A stretch of 64,000 nt of DNA, taken from positions 59,543-123,542 of the forward strand of contig JAQWHI010000005.1 of the NCBI GenBank assembly GCA_029249445.1, given 5' to 3'. A model generated the notes under the pieces. The model saw nothing but the letters and a program-made list of their open reading frames with translations. It was not told the origin of the DNA and made no database searches. The position numbers and the translations under genes are program-made. Source of the stretch: Crocinitomicaceae bacterium (GTDB taxonomy: Bacteria > Bacteroidota > Bacteroidia > Flavobacteriales_D > Crocinitomicaceae). Every line of letters starts with the position of its first letter. Within the stretch, counting starts at the first letter, position 1. Positions 10,783-19,020 of the stretch are shown in pieces.

Positions 10783-11465
10783 TTTTTGGAAAGAATTTTT
10801 CTGAATCCAATGTAAATTCCTGTCCCCCCACGTCGCCCAGTAATACCAGTGTAAGGAACAAATGGCGTTTCGCTATTCATGTATGGCGCAATGATTTTAA
10901 TCTCGGTGAAGAACTCCCAAGAACGTTCTTTACCCTTCAATGTATGTCCTAACATAGGACTGAAAAGTGTGTATCCAATGCGTTCTGAATTGGGATTCGT
11001 TATGCCTTCAAAATCAAACATAAAGTTTCCTCCTAAATAAATATAGTTCCGTCGTTTGCCATAATTCCAAAAAAAGTTAAAGTCAAGAATTGGCCAAACC
11101 TTTGTTTTTCGATCGTTGAAATCAACAATCAAATTGATCGAAGGACTAACACTTCCACGGATATCGATTTTCTTTGTATCAAATACCTGATAAGTTGCAC
11201 CTGCGTCTAATTGTAAATTTCCGAACAAAGCAGATGTAGCATGAATTCCACCATGTAGAGTTAGGTCATCTCGGAGCCCATACCCCAATTCAATTTGAGA
11301 TAAAGGAACAGGAATAGGAACTCCTGCATAATCGATTAAGGGACCTCCAAATGACCCTCCCAACGAGAACTCATCTTCTGCAAGTGGTTCTACAAAGCGA
11401 GTTGGACCGCAAGAGGCTAAAACGAGTAAACCAAAAACAGCACCAAAAGTAATTCGTTTTTTCAT
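10779..11465 (-). CDS. Predicted outer-membrane lipoprotein, unknown function
   Basis: 228 aa. Lipoprotein signal MKKRITFGAVFGLLVLASC, lipobox Cys19. The mature part alternates polar and hydrophobic residues with many Gly and aromatic residues (LTLHGGIHATSALFGNLQLD, NYIYLGGNFMFDFEG) and ends in GTGIYIGFRKILSKK, a look of a small beta-barrel. I do not recognise a family. It ends in TGA overlapping the next ATG, so it forms a two-gene operon with the hydrolase lipoprotein, and the two may act together. Confidence 0.65.
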   Translation of the reverse strand: MKKRITFGAVFGLLVLASCGPTRFVEPLAEDEFSLGGSFGGPLIDYAGVPIPVPLSQIELGYGLRDDLTLHGGIHATSALFGNLQLDAGATYQVFDTKKIDIRGSVSPSINLIVDFNDRKTKVWPILDFNFFWNYGKRRNYIYLGGNFMFDFEGITNPNSERIGYTLFSPMLGHTLKGKERSWEFFTEIKIIAPYMNSETPFVPYTGITGRRGGTGIYIGFRKILSKK

Positions 11466-11482
11466 AAGTGGAATTTAGCAAA

Positions 11483-11511
11483 AAGCCCTGACTCGATATG
11501 AGCCAGGGCTT
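11483..11511 (-). terminator. Rho-independent terminator of the rplM-rpsI-rpsB-tsf operon
   Basis: A 12-bp stem (AAGCCCTGGCTC with GAGTCAGGGCTT on the minus strand, one G-U pair) and a 5-base loop, then a short T run, 19 bases after the tsf stop. It separates tsf from the lipoprotein pair. Confidence 0.8.
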
Positions 11512-11529
11512 GATAGTAACAACGCTTGA

Positions 11530-12360
11530 CTATGACAAAGCCAAGCGTTTGAAGTTCGTAACAGTCAATCCAGATTCAGATGAATCAAGGAATTGCTGAA
11601 CCGTTTGTTTGTTGTCTCGAACATTTGGCTGACTCAACAAAGTGTTTTCTTTGAAAAATTTACCCAAACGCCCCTGTGCAATTTTTTCTGCCATTTCAGC
11701 GGGCTTTCCTTCTTGAATTGCAAGATCTTTACCTACTTCAAGTTCTCGAGCAATTGTTGCTTCATCAATTCCTTCTTTATTCAGTGCAATTGGATTCATC
11801 GCCGCAACTTGCATAGCTACTTGCTTACCAGCATCATTTGCAGCATCTGATGAAGAATTCATACCAACTAATGTAGCCAATTGATTTCCCGGGTGGTTGT
11901 AGCCAACCACACAATCAGAGTCAATTTTCTCATATCCGGAGATAACCAATTTCTCACCAATCACACCAATTTGTTCTGTGATTTTCTCAGAAACTGATAA
12001 TTTCTCATCGTAAGATAAATTCATCAATTCGTCTGTATTCGAAGGCTTGTTCGTCAATGCAATATTCACAATTGACTTAACAAAATCCTGGAAGTCAGAG
12101 TTCTTAGCAACAAAGTCTGTTTCGCAGCTCAAAGCCAAGACGATACCTGATTTTCCATCTTCCGAAGTCTCAGCAAAAATCAAACCTTCTTTTGTTTCAT
12201 TATCGCCGCGTTTTGCCGCAACTTTTTGACCTTTCTTACGAAGCACGTCTACGGCAGCTTCAAAATCACCATCTGTTTCAACAAGGGCTTTCTTACAGTC
12301 CATCATTCCTGCACCCGTTTGTTTTCTTAATTTATTTACATCTGCAGCTGTAATTGCCAT
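11530..12360 (-). CDS. tsf: Translation elongation factor Ts
   Basis: 276 aa, standard. It regenerates EF-Tu-GTP by releasing GDP. N-terminal UBA-like helix VNKLRKQTGAGMMDCKKAL, then KKGQKVAAKRGDNETKEG and the core containing SCETDFVAKN, which contacts EF-Tu; IAMQVAAMNP and ARELEVGKDLAIQEGKP lie in the C-terminal half. It follows rpsB, as in most bacteria. Confidence 0.98.
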   Translation of the reverse strand: MAITAADVNKLRKQTGAGMMDCKKALVETDGDFEAAVDVLRKKGQKVAAKRGDNETKEGLIFAETSEDGKSGIVLALSCETDFVAKNSDFQDFVKSIVNIALTNKPSNTDELMNLSYDEKLSVSEKITEQIGVIGEKLVISGYEKIDSDCVVGYNHPGNQLATLVGMNSSSDAANDAGKQVAMQVAAMNPIALNKEGIDEATIARELEVGKDLAIQEGKPAEMAEKIAQGRLGKFFKENTLLSQPNVRDNKQTVQQFLDSSESGLTVTNFKRLALS

Positions 12361-12418
12361 GGATATAATTTTTTAAATATTAATATTAATTTCTAACTTT
12401 CTCTAAGGATTTTATCAA

Positions 12419-13435
12419 TTAGGCCTCCTTTTCATCTGTTTTGACAGCCTCTACTTCAGCAGTTTCCTTCTTCGGAGTCTCTTTTGTTTCCTCTGTGTCT
12501 GCTGCCTCGGCTTTCTTTGCCTTCGGTGCGGCTTTTTTCTTCTTCGGTGCTTCTTTCACCTCAGCTTTTGGAGCTTCCTCCTTCACTTCAACTTTTGTTG
12601 CTTCTTTAGTTTCGGCTTTTGGAGCTTCCTCCTTCACTTCAACTTTTGCTGCTTCTTTAGTTTCGGCTATTGGAGCATCTTCCTTCAATTCAACTTTTGC
12701 TGCTGCTTCTTTTTTCGAAGCATCTTTCGCAGAAGCGTCTTTCGCATTTTTGCGTTCAGTCAACCCCTCTTTTATTGCATCGCAGAGGTAATCCATTACG
12801 AGTGTAATTGATTTGGTCGCATCATCATTCGAAGGGATTGGGAAATCAACCAACTTGGGGTTTGAATTCGTATCTACCATCGCAAATGTTGGAATGTTTA
12901 GACGCTTCGCCTCATTTAGTGCAATATGCTCCTTCAAGATATCAACGATAAAAATAGCTGCTGGTTGACGTGTCATATCAGCAATTGAGCCGAAGTTCTT
13001 TTCTAATTTTTCTCGCTGACGTGTTTTGAATAAGCGCTCGCGCTTGTTTAACGTTTCCCATGTCCCGTCCGTCTTCATCTTGTCGATAGAGGTCATTTTA
13101 CGAATCGACTTACGTGTTGTGGCGAAATTTGTTAGCATTCCTCCGGACCAACGTTCAGTTACGAAAGGCATATTGATTTCAGCAACTTTTTCTGCAATGA
13201 TATTTTTTGCTTGTTTTTTAGTCGCAACAAAAAGAATTTTTTTCCCTGATTTAGCAATTTGTTTTAGCGCAGCCGCCGAATGATCTAAGTGGGCAATTGT
13301 CTTATTTAGGTCAATAATATGGATACCTTTTTTCTCCTCAAAGATATACGGCGCCATTGCTGGGTTCCATTTTCTTTTTAAGTGTCCAAAATGAACACCT
13401 GCTTCTAATAAATCTTCAAATTTAATTTTTGACAT
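12419..13435 (-). CDS. rpsB: 30S ribosomal protein S2 with long repetitive C-terminal tail
   Basis: 338 aa; the S2 core ends near residue 240 (VMDYLCDAIKEG) and is followed by about 95 residues of Lys/Glu/Ala-rich low-complexity sequence. The core is typical: FEDLLEAGVHFGHLKRKWNP, FVTERWSGGMLTNF, AIFIVDILKEHIAL. I place the start at the ATG at 13435 (MSKIKFEDLL); an in-frame Met 21 codons upstream would add a non-S2 leader. The tail contains three 17-residue units of the type KVEVKEEAPKAETKEAT. Charged C-terminal tails on S2 occur in some Bacteroidota, but this one is long. Confidence 0.97.
   Translation of the reverse strand: MSKIKFEDLLEAGVHFGHLKRKWNPAMAPYIFEEKKGIHIIDLNKTIAHLDHSAAALKQIAKSGKKILFVATKKQAKNIIAEKVAEINMPFVTERWSGGMLTNFATTRKSIRKMTSIDKMKTDGTWETLNKRERLFKTRQREKLEKNFGSIADMTRQPAAIFIVDILKEHIALNEAKRLNIPTFAMVDTNSNPKLVDFPIPSNDDATKSITLVMDYLCDAIKEGLTERKNAKDASAKDASKKEAAAKVELKEDAPIAETKEAAKVEVKEEAPKAETKEATKVEVKEEAPKAEVKEAPKKKKAAPKAKKAEAADTEETKETPKKETAEVEAVKTDEKEA
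12565..12717 (-). repeat. 51-bp tandem repeat inside rpsB
   Basis: Three in-frame units of 51 bases begin near 12565, 12616 and 12667 on the plus strand; the first two are nearly identical, the third diverged. They encode 17-residue Lys/Glu/Ala/Pro units of the S2 tail. The period is a multiple of three, so unit gain or loss would keep the frame. Confidence 0.8.
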
Positions 13436-13541
13436 TTTTTCTTTTTTTAATTGTTTACGTTCTTTAGTAATCAACCTAAGAGGGATCGATTGGAACAACC
13501 GACAGTGCTCAAGGGCTTAGATACTAAACAATCGTCAAAAC

Positions 13542-13560
13542 GTTTCGGACGAACCGAAAC
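13542..13560 (-). terminator. Hairpin between rpsI and rpsB
   Basis: GTTTCGG and CCGAAAC form a 7-bp stem around a 5-base loop, starting 8 bases past the rpsI stop and followed on the minus strand by GTTTTG. It could be a weak or partial terminator, or part of an S2 autoregulatory leader for rpsB-tsf, since rpsB begins about 105 bases further on. The T run is poor, so attenuation is likelier than full termination. Confidence 0.45.
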
Positions 13561-13567
13561 AATACTA

Positions 13568-13954
13568 TTAACGTTTCGAGAATTGGAATTTCTTACGCGC
13601 CTTTGGTTGTCCTGGCTTCTTACGTTCCACCATTCTCGGGTCACGTGTCATCAATCCTTCTTCTTTCAACAATGTTTTGTTTTCCTCATTCAATTCAACC
13701 AATGCTCTTGAGATTCCCAGACGGATCGCCTCAACTTGACCATTGATTCCTCCTCCTGAAACATTCACCTTAACATCAAACTGTCCAACAGTGTCTGTTA
13801 ATTCGAATGGTTGGTGAATTTTTGATTGAAGAACAGAAACAGGGAAAAATTCCGTGTAATCTCTTTTATTTACAGTCACTTTTCCTTTACCTTTAGTAAG
13901 GTAAACTCTGGCAACAGATGTTTTTCTTCTTCCTAATGTATTAATTACTTCCAT
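13568..13954 (-). CDS. rpsI: 30S ribosomal protein S9
   Basis: 128 aa. Family features: TLGRRKTSVARVYL at the N-terminus, FDVKVNVSGGGINGQVEAIRLGISRAL mid-protein, and the basic C-terminal tail ARKKFQFSKR whose last Arg reaches the P-site tRNA. It follows rplM by 4 bases. Confidence 0.98.
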   Translation of the reverse strand: MEVINTLGRRKTSVARVYLTKGKGKVTVNKRDYTEFFPVSVLQSKIHQPFELTDTVGQFDVKVNVSGGGINGQVEAIRLGISRALVELNEENKTLLKEEGLMTRDPRMVERKKPGQPKARKKFQFSKR

Positions 13955-13958
13955 GCTC

Positions 13959-14414
13959 TTACTTGAATGTATCTAGATTAAGTACTTCGGGCTTTTGAGC
14001 TTCTTGATTGTGCTCTCCTCCTTTGTATACTTTCAGATTGGTAAATAATTGACGTCCAAGCTTGTTTTTCGGAAGCATTCCTTTAACAGCTTTTTCGATT
14101 AATCTTTCAGGATGCTTTGCAAGCATTTGTTCTGCAGTCGTCGAGCGCTGTCCACCTGGATAACCAGTATAACGGATGTACTCTTTGTCTACAAGCTTGG
14201 TACCTGAAAATGCTACTTTCTCTGCATTCACAACAATTACGTTGTCACCACAGTCAGCATGAGGCGTGAAGTTTGGTTTGTGTTTACCACGAATCACCTT
14301 CGCCACCTTGCTTGCTAAACGACCCAATGGTTGGCCTTCAGCGTCCACTACAAACCACTTTTTATCAGCGGTTTCTTTGTTAGCGGAAACGGTTTTGTAA
14401 CTTAATGTATCCAC
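13959..14414 (-). CDS. rplM: 50S ribosomal protein L13
   Basis: 151 aa. Motifs: WFVVDAEGQPLGRLASKVAKV, ADCGDNVIVVNAEKVAFSG, YIRYTGYPGGQRS and AVKGMLPKNKLGRQLF. First gene of the rplM-rpsI-rpsB-tsf operon; the promoter is about 45 bases upstream. In many bacteria L13 binds its own leader; the short leader here starts with a small CCCC/GGGG hairpin (14443-14456). Confidence 0.98.
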   Translation of the reverse strand: MDTLSYKTVSANKETADKKWFVVDAEGQPLGRLASKVAKVIRGKHKPNFTPHADCGDNVIVVNAEKVAFSGTKLVDKEYIRYTGYPGGQRSTTAEQMLAKHPERLIEKAVKGMLPKNKLGRQLFTNLKVYKGGEHNQEAQKPEVLNLDTFK

Positions 14415-14459
14415 AATATTTTATTTTTATAATAAGACAATTCCCCTAAATTGGGGCTG

Positions 14460-14490
14460 CAAAGATATGATTTCTAGGATTATTAACAAA
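14460..14490 (-). promoter_or_regulatory. Promoter of the rplM ribosomal operon
   Basis: On the minus strand TTTG (14490-14487) and TATCTTTG (14467-14460) are separated by 19 bases, an exact fit to the Bacteroidota consensus. Transcription would start close to a hairpin CCCC-AATTTA-GGGG at 14456-14443, giving a leader of roughly 40 bases before the rplM ATG. Confidence 0.7.
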
Positions 14491-14602
14491 CCTTTAGGGA
14501 AAAAGATTGCGGTTTATTTTACTTTGAAAATCTTCTCTGGTCAAGAAAATAATTTCCACCAAAATAAGTTCGGTATTCAAACACTATAATTTTAAAAAAA
14601 CA

Positions 14603-15376
14603 CTACTTCTTTTTGAATGCATTGATTGAATCCACGGTAAAATCAGACAAAACCAATTTACCACTCAGCTCAGCACGTTTCTCAAGAAGAACATCCCAAT
14701 CCTCAGTTCCTTTCCAGAAAGCTCCCTTCAGAAGGCTCATTGCTTCAGGATTCGATTTTGATAGCTGAAGTGCCAACTTTTCAATGGCCATATCCATTTC
14801 TTCCGCCGAATCATAAACCTCTGTGTAAAGCCCCTTGTCTCTTGCCCACCCTGCTGATCTCCATTCCGTGGCGTTAATCGCCAACTCACTCATGGCGGAC
14901 ATTCCTATTTTACGCTGAACTACAGGTCCTACAACAAATGGACCGATTCCGACTGCCAATTCTGACAATTTAACATCTGCGTACTTCGTAGCAAAACAAT
15001 AGTCAACAGCAGAGGCCACTCCGACACCACCTCCAACAGCTTTTCCCTGGACTCGACCAATGATTAATTTTGGACATTTTCTACATGCGTTGATGACATT
15101 GGCAAATCCAGAAAAGAATTGCTTTCCCGTAGAAAAATCTTGAATCGATATCAACTCATCAAAGCTGGCTCCGGCACAGAATACGCGATCGCCTGCAGAT
15201 TTAATTACGATTAGCTTTACCTCCTCGTTTTTTCCCATCTCGGTAATGGTTGCAGCAAGTTTCTGTAAAATCTTACCCGGTAAAGAATTACTCAACGGAT
15301 GACCAAACTCAATTGTTGCAACTCCATTTGTACGAATGGATGCTTCAACATGTCCTTGATGGATAGCGTCAGACAT
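14603..15376 (-). CDS. Enoyl-CoA hydratase/isomerase family protein
   Basis: 257 aa crotonase-fold protein. FCAGASFDEL holds the first oxyanion-hole region and GKAVGGGVGVASAVDYCFA the second. In the active-site helix VKLSELAVGIGPFVVGPVV a Glu is present at the first catalytic position, but the second region does not carry the usual Glu of classical enoyl-CoA hydratases. It therefore may be an isomerase, a methylglutaconyl-CoA hydratase-like enzyme or another acyl-CoA activity. Neighbouring genes give no pathway hint; it is followed on the opposite side by an unrelated RRM gene 11 bases upstream. Confidence 0.85.
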   Translation of the reverse strand: MSDAIHQGHVEASIRTNGVATIEFGHPLSNSLPGKILQKLAATITEMGKNEEVKLIVIKSAGDRVFCAGASFDELISIQDFSTGKQFFSGFANVINACRKCPKLIIGRVQGKAVGGGVGVASAVDYCFATKYADVKLSELAVGIGPFVVGPVVQRKIGMSAMSELAINATEWRSAGWARDKGLYTEVYDSAEEMDMAIEKLALQLSKSNPEAMSLLKGAFWKGTEDWDVLLEKRAELSGKLVLSDFTVDSINAFKKK

Positions 15377-15387
15377 AATACGTGTTC

Positions 15388-15660
15388 TTATTGTTTTTTA
15401 TTTACAGGACGACTCCCTTTGGGAGAAGCAATTTTAACATCAATTGCACGTCCATTGATTTCCACGCCATTCAATGCTTCAATTGCGCGAATGGCCTCAT
15501 CAGTATCAACCATCTCCACATATCCGTAACCGCGAGACCTTTTTGTCTCCCTTTCATAAACTACATGTGCATATTCAACTTTTCCAAAAGACGAAAACGT
15601 TGTCATCAAGTCTTCGGAAGTAATACTCCAATCTAGGTTTGCTATAAAAATATTTACCAT
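15388..15660 (-). CDS. Small RNA-binding protein with a single RRM
   Basis: 90 aa, almost entirely one RRM: RNP2 as IFIANL at residues 4-9 and RNP1 as RGYGYVEM near residue 44, with the aromatic residues that stack on RNA. Such single-RRM proteins are common in Bacteroidota and cyanobacteria and are thought to bind mRNA, sometimes as cold-response proteins. It lies 5 bases downstream of the following coiled-coil membrane gene and 11 upstream of the enoyl-CoA hydratase. Confidence 0.92.
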   Translation of the reverse strand: MVNIFIANLDWSITSEDLMTTFSSFGKVEYAHVVYERETKRSRGYGYVEMVDTDEAIRAIEALNGVEINGRAIDVKIASPKGSRPVNKKQ

Positions 15661-15665
15661 CTAAC

Positions 15666-16625
15666 TTATTTAAGTGTAAAGCTATCCTTACCAATTAGTT
15701 GTCCTTGACAAAATAGCTGAACTTTATAATTTCCTCTTGTTAATTCCTGTCCTCTGACGCTGTAATATACAGTAACATCAATGCGCTGATTCCTGTAATC
15801 AATCGATTTCTTGTCAGAGTATGGAACCTTTCCGTTTTCAGTAGTAATTATATTGCTTGATGTATTCTGAAGTGTTTTTCCTGATGGATCAATCACTTGT
15901 AAATAAACATTTTTATTTCCTGGATTCGTAAGGGCGTTTTCAGCAATGGTACATTCAGCAGCAATTTGAACAATTCTGCGTGCTTTGTTATCTTCAGATG
16001 TGAGTCCTCCAAGTTTTTGTCTCAAGCCAAAGCCCCGAACAGGATAGGCGATTAAACGTTGTCCTTCTTTAATTTTTTCATTGCGCTGATCCGCAAGCGT
16101 TTTTGCAGAATCTCTTTCAACCGATGTTCTGTCTAAATACATCGTGGTTTGATCCAAATTGTTTTGGAGGTTTAAATTTAATGTATTCAAGGAATCAATC
16201 TCATAAACATAGCCTCGCATAATTTCTCTCAGCTGTTTGTTTTGTTTTCTAGCTTCATAATACGCTGCAGCTGTTCGCTCTCCTTTTCGGACCTTCTCCA
16301 TAAGCTCAACAATCTGCTTTTGCTGGGCTTCAATCTCCTGACGTTGATCCTCTGTTCCATTCTGCTTCAGTTCCTCATAGTTCGAAAACATAAGCCCCAT
16401 GTCATTCAAAAGATTATCCGACATATCGCCCAAATGCTCTTCAGCCAAGGCTGTCATTTGTTTGTTTTCCAACTCAGCCTTTTTGCGCTTGTTATTGCAA
16501 GAATTTAGAGCAGTGTTTTTCTCCGACCACATGTATGCCATTGCACCCAACATGAGAGTCAAAATTAGAATCACTGCGATAAAAGCACCGTTATTTTTTT
16601 TACTGGAAATCGTTTCTTCAGACAT
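15666..16625 (-). CDS. Single-pass membrane protein with coiled coil, unknown function
   Basis: 319 aa. One N-terminal membrane helix (about residues 14-32) after a short cytoplasmic tail, then a long charged coiled coil (about residues 40-185: KKAELENKQMTALAEEHLG ... NLNLQNNLDQTTMYLDR), then a compact C-terminal beta-rich domain starting near IAYPVRGFGLRQK and including NVYLQVIDPSGKTLQ and GNYKVQLFCQGQLIGKDSF. The layout suggests a periplasmic stalk and head. Related proteins recur in Bacteroidota as hypotheticals; I know of no function. Confidence 0.7.
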   Translation of the reverse strand: MSEETISSKKNNGAFIAVILILTLMLGAMAYMWSEKNTALNSCNNKRKKAELENKQMTALAEEHLGDMSDNLLNDMGLMFSNYEELKQNGTEDQRQEIEAQQKQIVELMEKVRKGERTAAAYYEARKQNKQLREIMRGYVYEIDSLNTLNLNLQNNLDQTTMYLDRTSVERDSAKTLADQRNEKIKEGQRLIAYPVRGFGLRQKLGGLTSEDNKARRIVQIAAECTIAENALTNPGNKNVYLQVIDPSGKTLQNTSSNIITTENGKVPYSDKKSIDYRNQRIDVTVYYSVRGQELTRGNYKVQLFCQGQLIGKDSFTLK

Positions 16626-16718
16626 ACAAATCGTTTATTGAGTAGCGTGTTGCATGCACAATAAAGCACAAATATATAACATAAGATTTAATGTTGTGCT
16701 CATAATTTACAGAAGGTT

Positions 16719-16970
16719 TTAAGCTTCTTCTAGAGAAAAGGTATAGCTTTCCATTATTTGATTTGAAAGCAACTTCTTACATGCCTCATCTACCATATTA
16801 CTTGCTTCTTCTTGACTTTCTGCTTCTAAAAACAACCGAACATGTCTACCAATACGAACGTCAGCAACAGCATCCAAACCAATATTCTTCATGCTACTTG
16901 TTACTGCCTTACCTTGAGGATCGAGCAACGCATCCAATGGCATAACATCAATTTCAGCCTTAAATCTCAT
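16719..16970 (-). CDS. purS: Phosphoribosylformylglycinamidine synthase subunit PurS
   Basis: 83 aa, standard PurS length. The sequence has LDPQGKAVTSSMKNIGLDAV, ADVRIGRHVRLFLEAESQEEA and ends in MESYTFSLEEA, the dimerising ferredoxin-like fold of PurS. In the split system PurS bridges PurL and PurQ to make FGAM in purine synthesis. No purL or purQ is in the window. Its start overlaps the end of pssA by 11 bases, so it is translated from the pssA message. Confidence 0.9.
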   Translation of the reverse strand: MRFKAEIDVMPLDALLDPQGKAVTSSMKNIGLDAVADVRIGRHVRLFLEAESQEEASNMVDEACKKLLSNQIMESYTFSLEEA

Positions 16971-17739
16971 TTTTTCTCTTGTTTACTATTAACGATAAAA
17001 TCAGGTACAAAATTACAATTAATGCAATAGACCATGCCTTGAAAATTAAAATAAATACACTACTTATTAACAAAAAAACAAACCTCACTTCATTCGATTT
17101 CCAACCGAATGATTTGAATTTCAATGAAAACAAAGGTACTTCAACAACCATCAATAAACTCATTGCCACTGTGACAAATGACAAAAGTGCAGGATTAAAT
17201 AATAACTCTATAGTTTCGTTGTATTCAATTTCTGAGTGACACAAAACCAACGGAAACGTCATTAAAAACAAAGTATTTGCAGGAGTAGGAAGACCGAAAA
17301 ACTGAGTTGTCTGTCGGGCATCAATATTAAATTTTGCCAAGCGGAAAAGCGCAAAAAATGGAACGGAAAGCGCAAAAAATGGAACAGCATAGGTCTCTGT
17401 TCCTTGCACTATCCCTTCCAAATACGCAAAGAAATCATAACGAATTACCTCATAATGCCGATCCAACAAATAACCTTCAATATCGGCAGTCATAAGCACA
17501 AGCATCACCATTCCTGGCGCCAGACCAAATGTAATCATATCAGCAAGGCTGTCCAATTGCTTGCCTAGGTCACCGTCTTTTTTTAGTTTACGTGCAATAA
17601 ACCCATCAAAAAAATCAAATATTGCACCCAAAACAATGGCAAAAGGAGCCAGATCAATTCGTCCCATAAAAGCAAAAAGAATTGCAGCAATTCCAGAAAT
17701 CATATTCGCTGCAGTAAACAAGTTGGCCAAATTGAACAT
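16960..17739 (-). CDS. pssA: CDP-diacylglycerol-serine O-phosphatidyltransferase
   Basis: 259 aa integral membrane enzyme that makes phosphatidylserine, precursor of phosphatidylethanolamine. The CDP-alcohol phosphatidyltransferase signature DGxxARx8GxxxDxxxD is complete, beginning DGFIARKLKKDGDLGKQLD. Several hydrophobic helices surround it, starting at ANLFTAANMISGIAAILFAF. It is shortly upstream of purS with an 11-base overlap. On the other side it is divergent from the PorV/PorQ gene. Confidence 0.95.
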   Translation of the reverse strand: MFNLANLFTAANMISGIAAILFAFMGRIDLAPFAIVLGAIFDFFDGFIARKLKKDGDLGKQLDSLADMITFGLAPGMVMLVLMTADIEGYLLDRHYEVIRYDFFAYLEGIVQGTETYAVPFFALSVPFFALFRLAKFNIDARQTTQFFGLPTPANTLFLMTFPLVLCHSEIEYNETIELLFNPALLSFVTVAMSLLMVVEVPLFSLKFKSFGWKSNEVRFVFLLISSVFILIFKAWSIALIVILYLILSLIVNKRKNEI

Positions 17740-17762
17740 ATAATCTACTGAATAATTAATTA

Positions 17763-17770
17763 TACCTTTG
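17763..17770 (+). promoter_or_regulatory. Possible -7 element upstream of the PorV/PorQ gene
   Basis: TACCTTTG fits TAnnTTTG, about 104 bases before the ATG. I could not find a convincing TTG at 19-21 bases upstream, so the call is weak. Confidence 0.3.
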
Positions 17771-17873
17771 TCGTATCTTTAACTCTATCTTTTGTGAAAT
17801 TTGCAAAGGATATCCCAAAAGAATACAATTTTTTGGAATTAATACTGTTATTGACATATAAAATCTGTAAACA

Positions 17874-19013
17874 ATGAAGCCCTCAAATCTTATCTTTTTT
17901 TGTATTGCAATGTTGTTCACGCATGAAATAGCTGCTCAAACCTCTTCTGAAAGCAGCACAACGGTCACACCAAAATATTCAAATGAGTTTCTGTCAATAG
18001 GGATTGGAGGCGACGCTCTCGGATTAGGGAACTCAGTCGTTGCGCAAACTGATAATGTAAATTCTGCATACTGGAATCCCGCAGGATTAACCAATGTAGA
18101 CAAGTGGGCCGAAATTGGACTAATGCATTCCGAGTACTTTGCGGGAATTGCAAAATATGATTATCTAGGAGTGGCACACGCCATTGATGAAAAAAGTACT
18201 GCTGCATTTACTGCCATTCGATTTGCTGTCGATGACATTCCGAATACAACGCAACTAATTGATAACAATGGAAATATCGATTACGACAGGATATCAACCT
18301 TTACTGCGGCTGACTATGGATTTTTATTCTCTTATGCTCGTGATTTAAAAGTAAAAGGGCTGAGTCTAGGCGGCAGCTTTAAAGTAATCCATCGAAAAAT
18401 TGGAGATTTCGCAAAAAGCTGGGGGTTTGGCTTAGATGCCGGAGCACAATATAAATCTGAAAACAATTGGAAGTTTGGCATAATGGCTCGTGACGTTTCA
18501 TCCACCTTTAATGCCTGGATGTTCTCTTTGAACAGTGAAACTCAAGAAGTCTTTCTTAATACTGGGAACGAACTTCCGCAAAACGGACTTGAATTGACAC
18601 TTCCTCGCTTTATTTTTGCAGGTTACAAAAAATTCAATCTTGGAAAAAAAGGGATTTATGGTGCGGCTGAAATTGATATTGATATTACAACAGATGGTGC
18701 AAGAAACACTATTTTTCAGAAACCAAACCAAGACGGCAACTCAACGTTTCTCGCGACAGACCCACATCTTGGTATTGAATTTGGATTCAAAACATTTCTG
18801 GCTGTGCGCGGTGGAATTTCAAATGTGCAATATGTCAAACAAACAGACGATTCTCAAAAACTAAACATTCAACCAAATATTGGAATCGGACTCAATATTA
18901 AGAACTTTAGTCTCGACTATGCCTTCACCGATATCGGTGATGCCTCAGTCAGTCTTTACTCACATGTAATTTCGTTACGGATAAAATTAAATCCACCAAA
19001 TCAATTACAGTAA
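17874..19013 (+). CDS. PorV/PorQ family outer-membrane protein
   Basis: 379 aa with a signal peptide (cleavage near AAQTSS, residue 22). The early segment GIGGDALGLGNSVVAQTDN, followed by SAYWNPAGL, is the hallmark of the FadL-like PorV/PorQ family, and the rest alternates as a beta-barrel ending in SHVISLRIKLNPPNQ. Members shuttle or anchor T9SS cargo (PorV) or assist in it. The start of this protein differs from PorV itself, so I name only the family. It lies 7 bases before the truncated C25 peptidase-like gene, a pairing that makes sense for T9SS substrates. Confidence 0.85.
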   Translation: MKPSNLIFFCIAMLFTHEIAAQTSSESSTTVTPKYSNEFLSIGIGGDALGLGNSVVAQTDNVNSAYWNPAGLTNVDKWAEIGLMHSEYFAGIAKYDYLGVAHAIDEKSTAAFTAIRFAVDDIPNTTQLIDNNGNIDYDRISTFTAADYGFLFSYARDLKVKGLSLGGSFKVIHRKIGDFAKSWGFGLDAGAQYKSENNWKFGIMARDVSSTFNAWMFSLNSETQEVFLNTGNELPQNGLELTLPRFIFAGYKKFNLGKKGIYGAAEIDIDITTDGARNTIFQKPNQDGNSTFLATDPHLGIEFGFKTFLAVRGGISNVQYVKQTDDSQKLNIQPNIGIGLNIKNFSLDYAFTDIGDASVSLYSHVISLRIKLNPPNQLQ

Positions 19014-19020
19014 CTTTACA

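Noticed and set aside
12441..12791. Plus-strand Ser/Phe/Ala-rich ORF opposite rpsB
   Set aside because: It is the antisense of the Lys/Glu/Ala repeat tail of S2; composition and repeats follow from the complementary strand, with no start context of its own.
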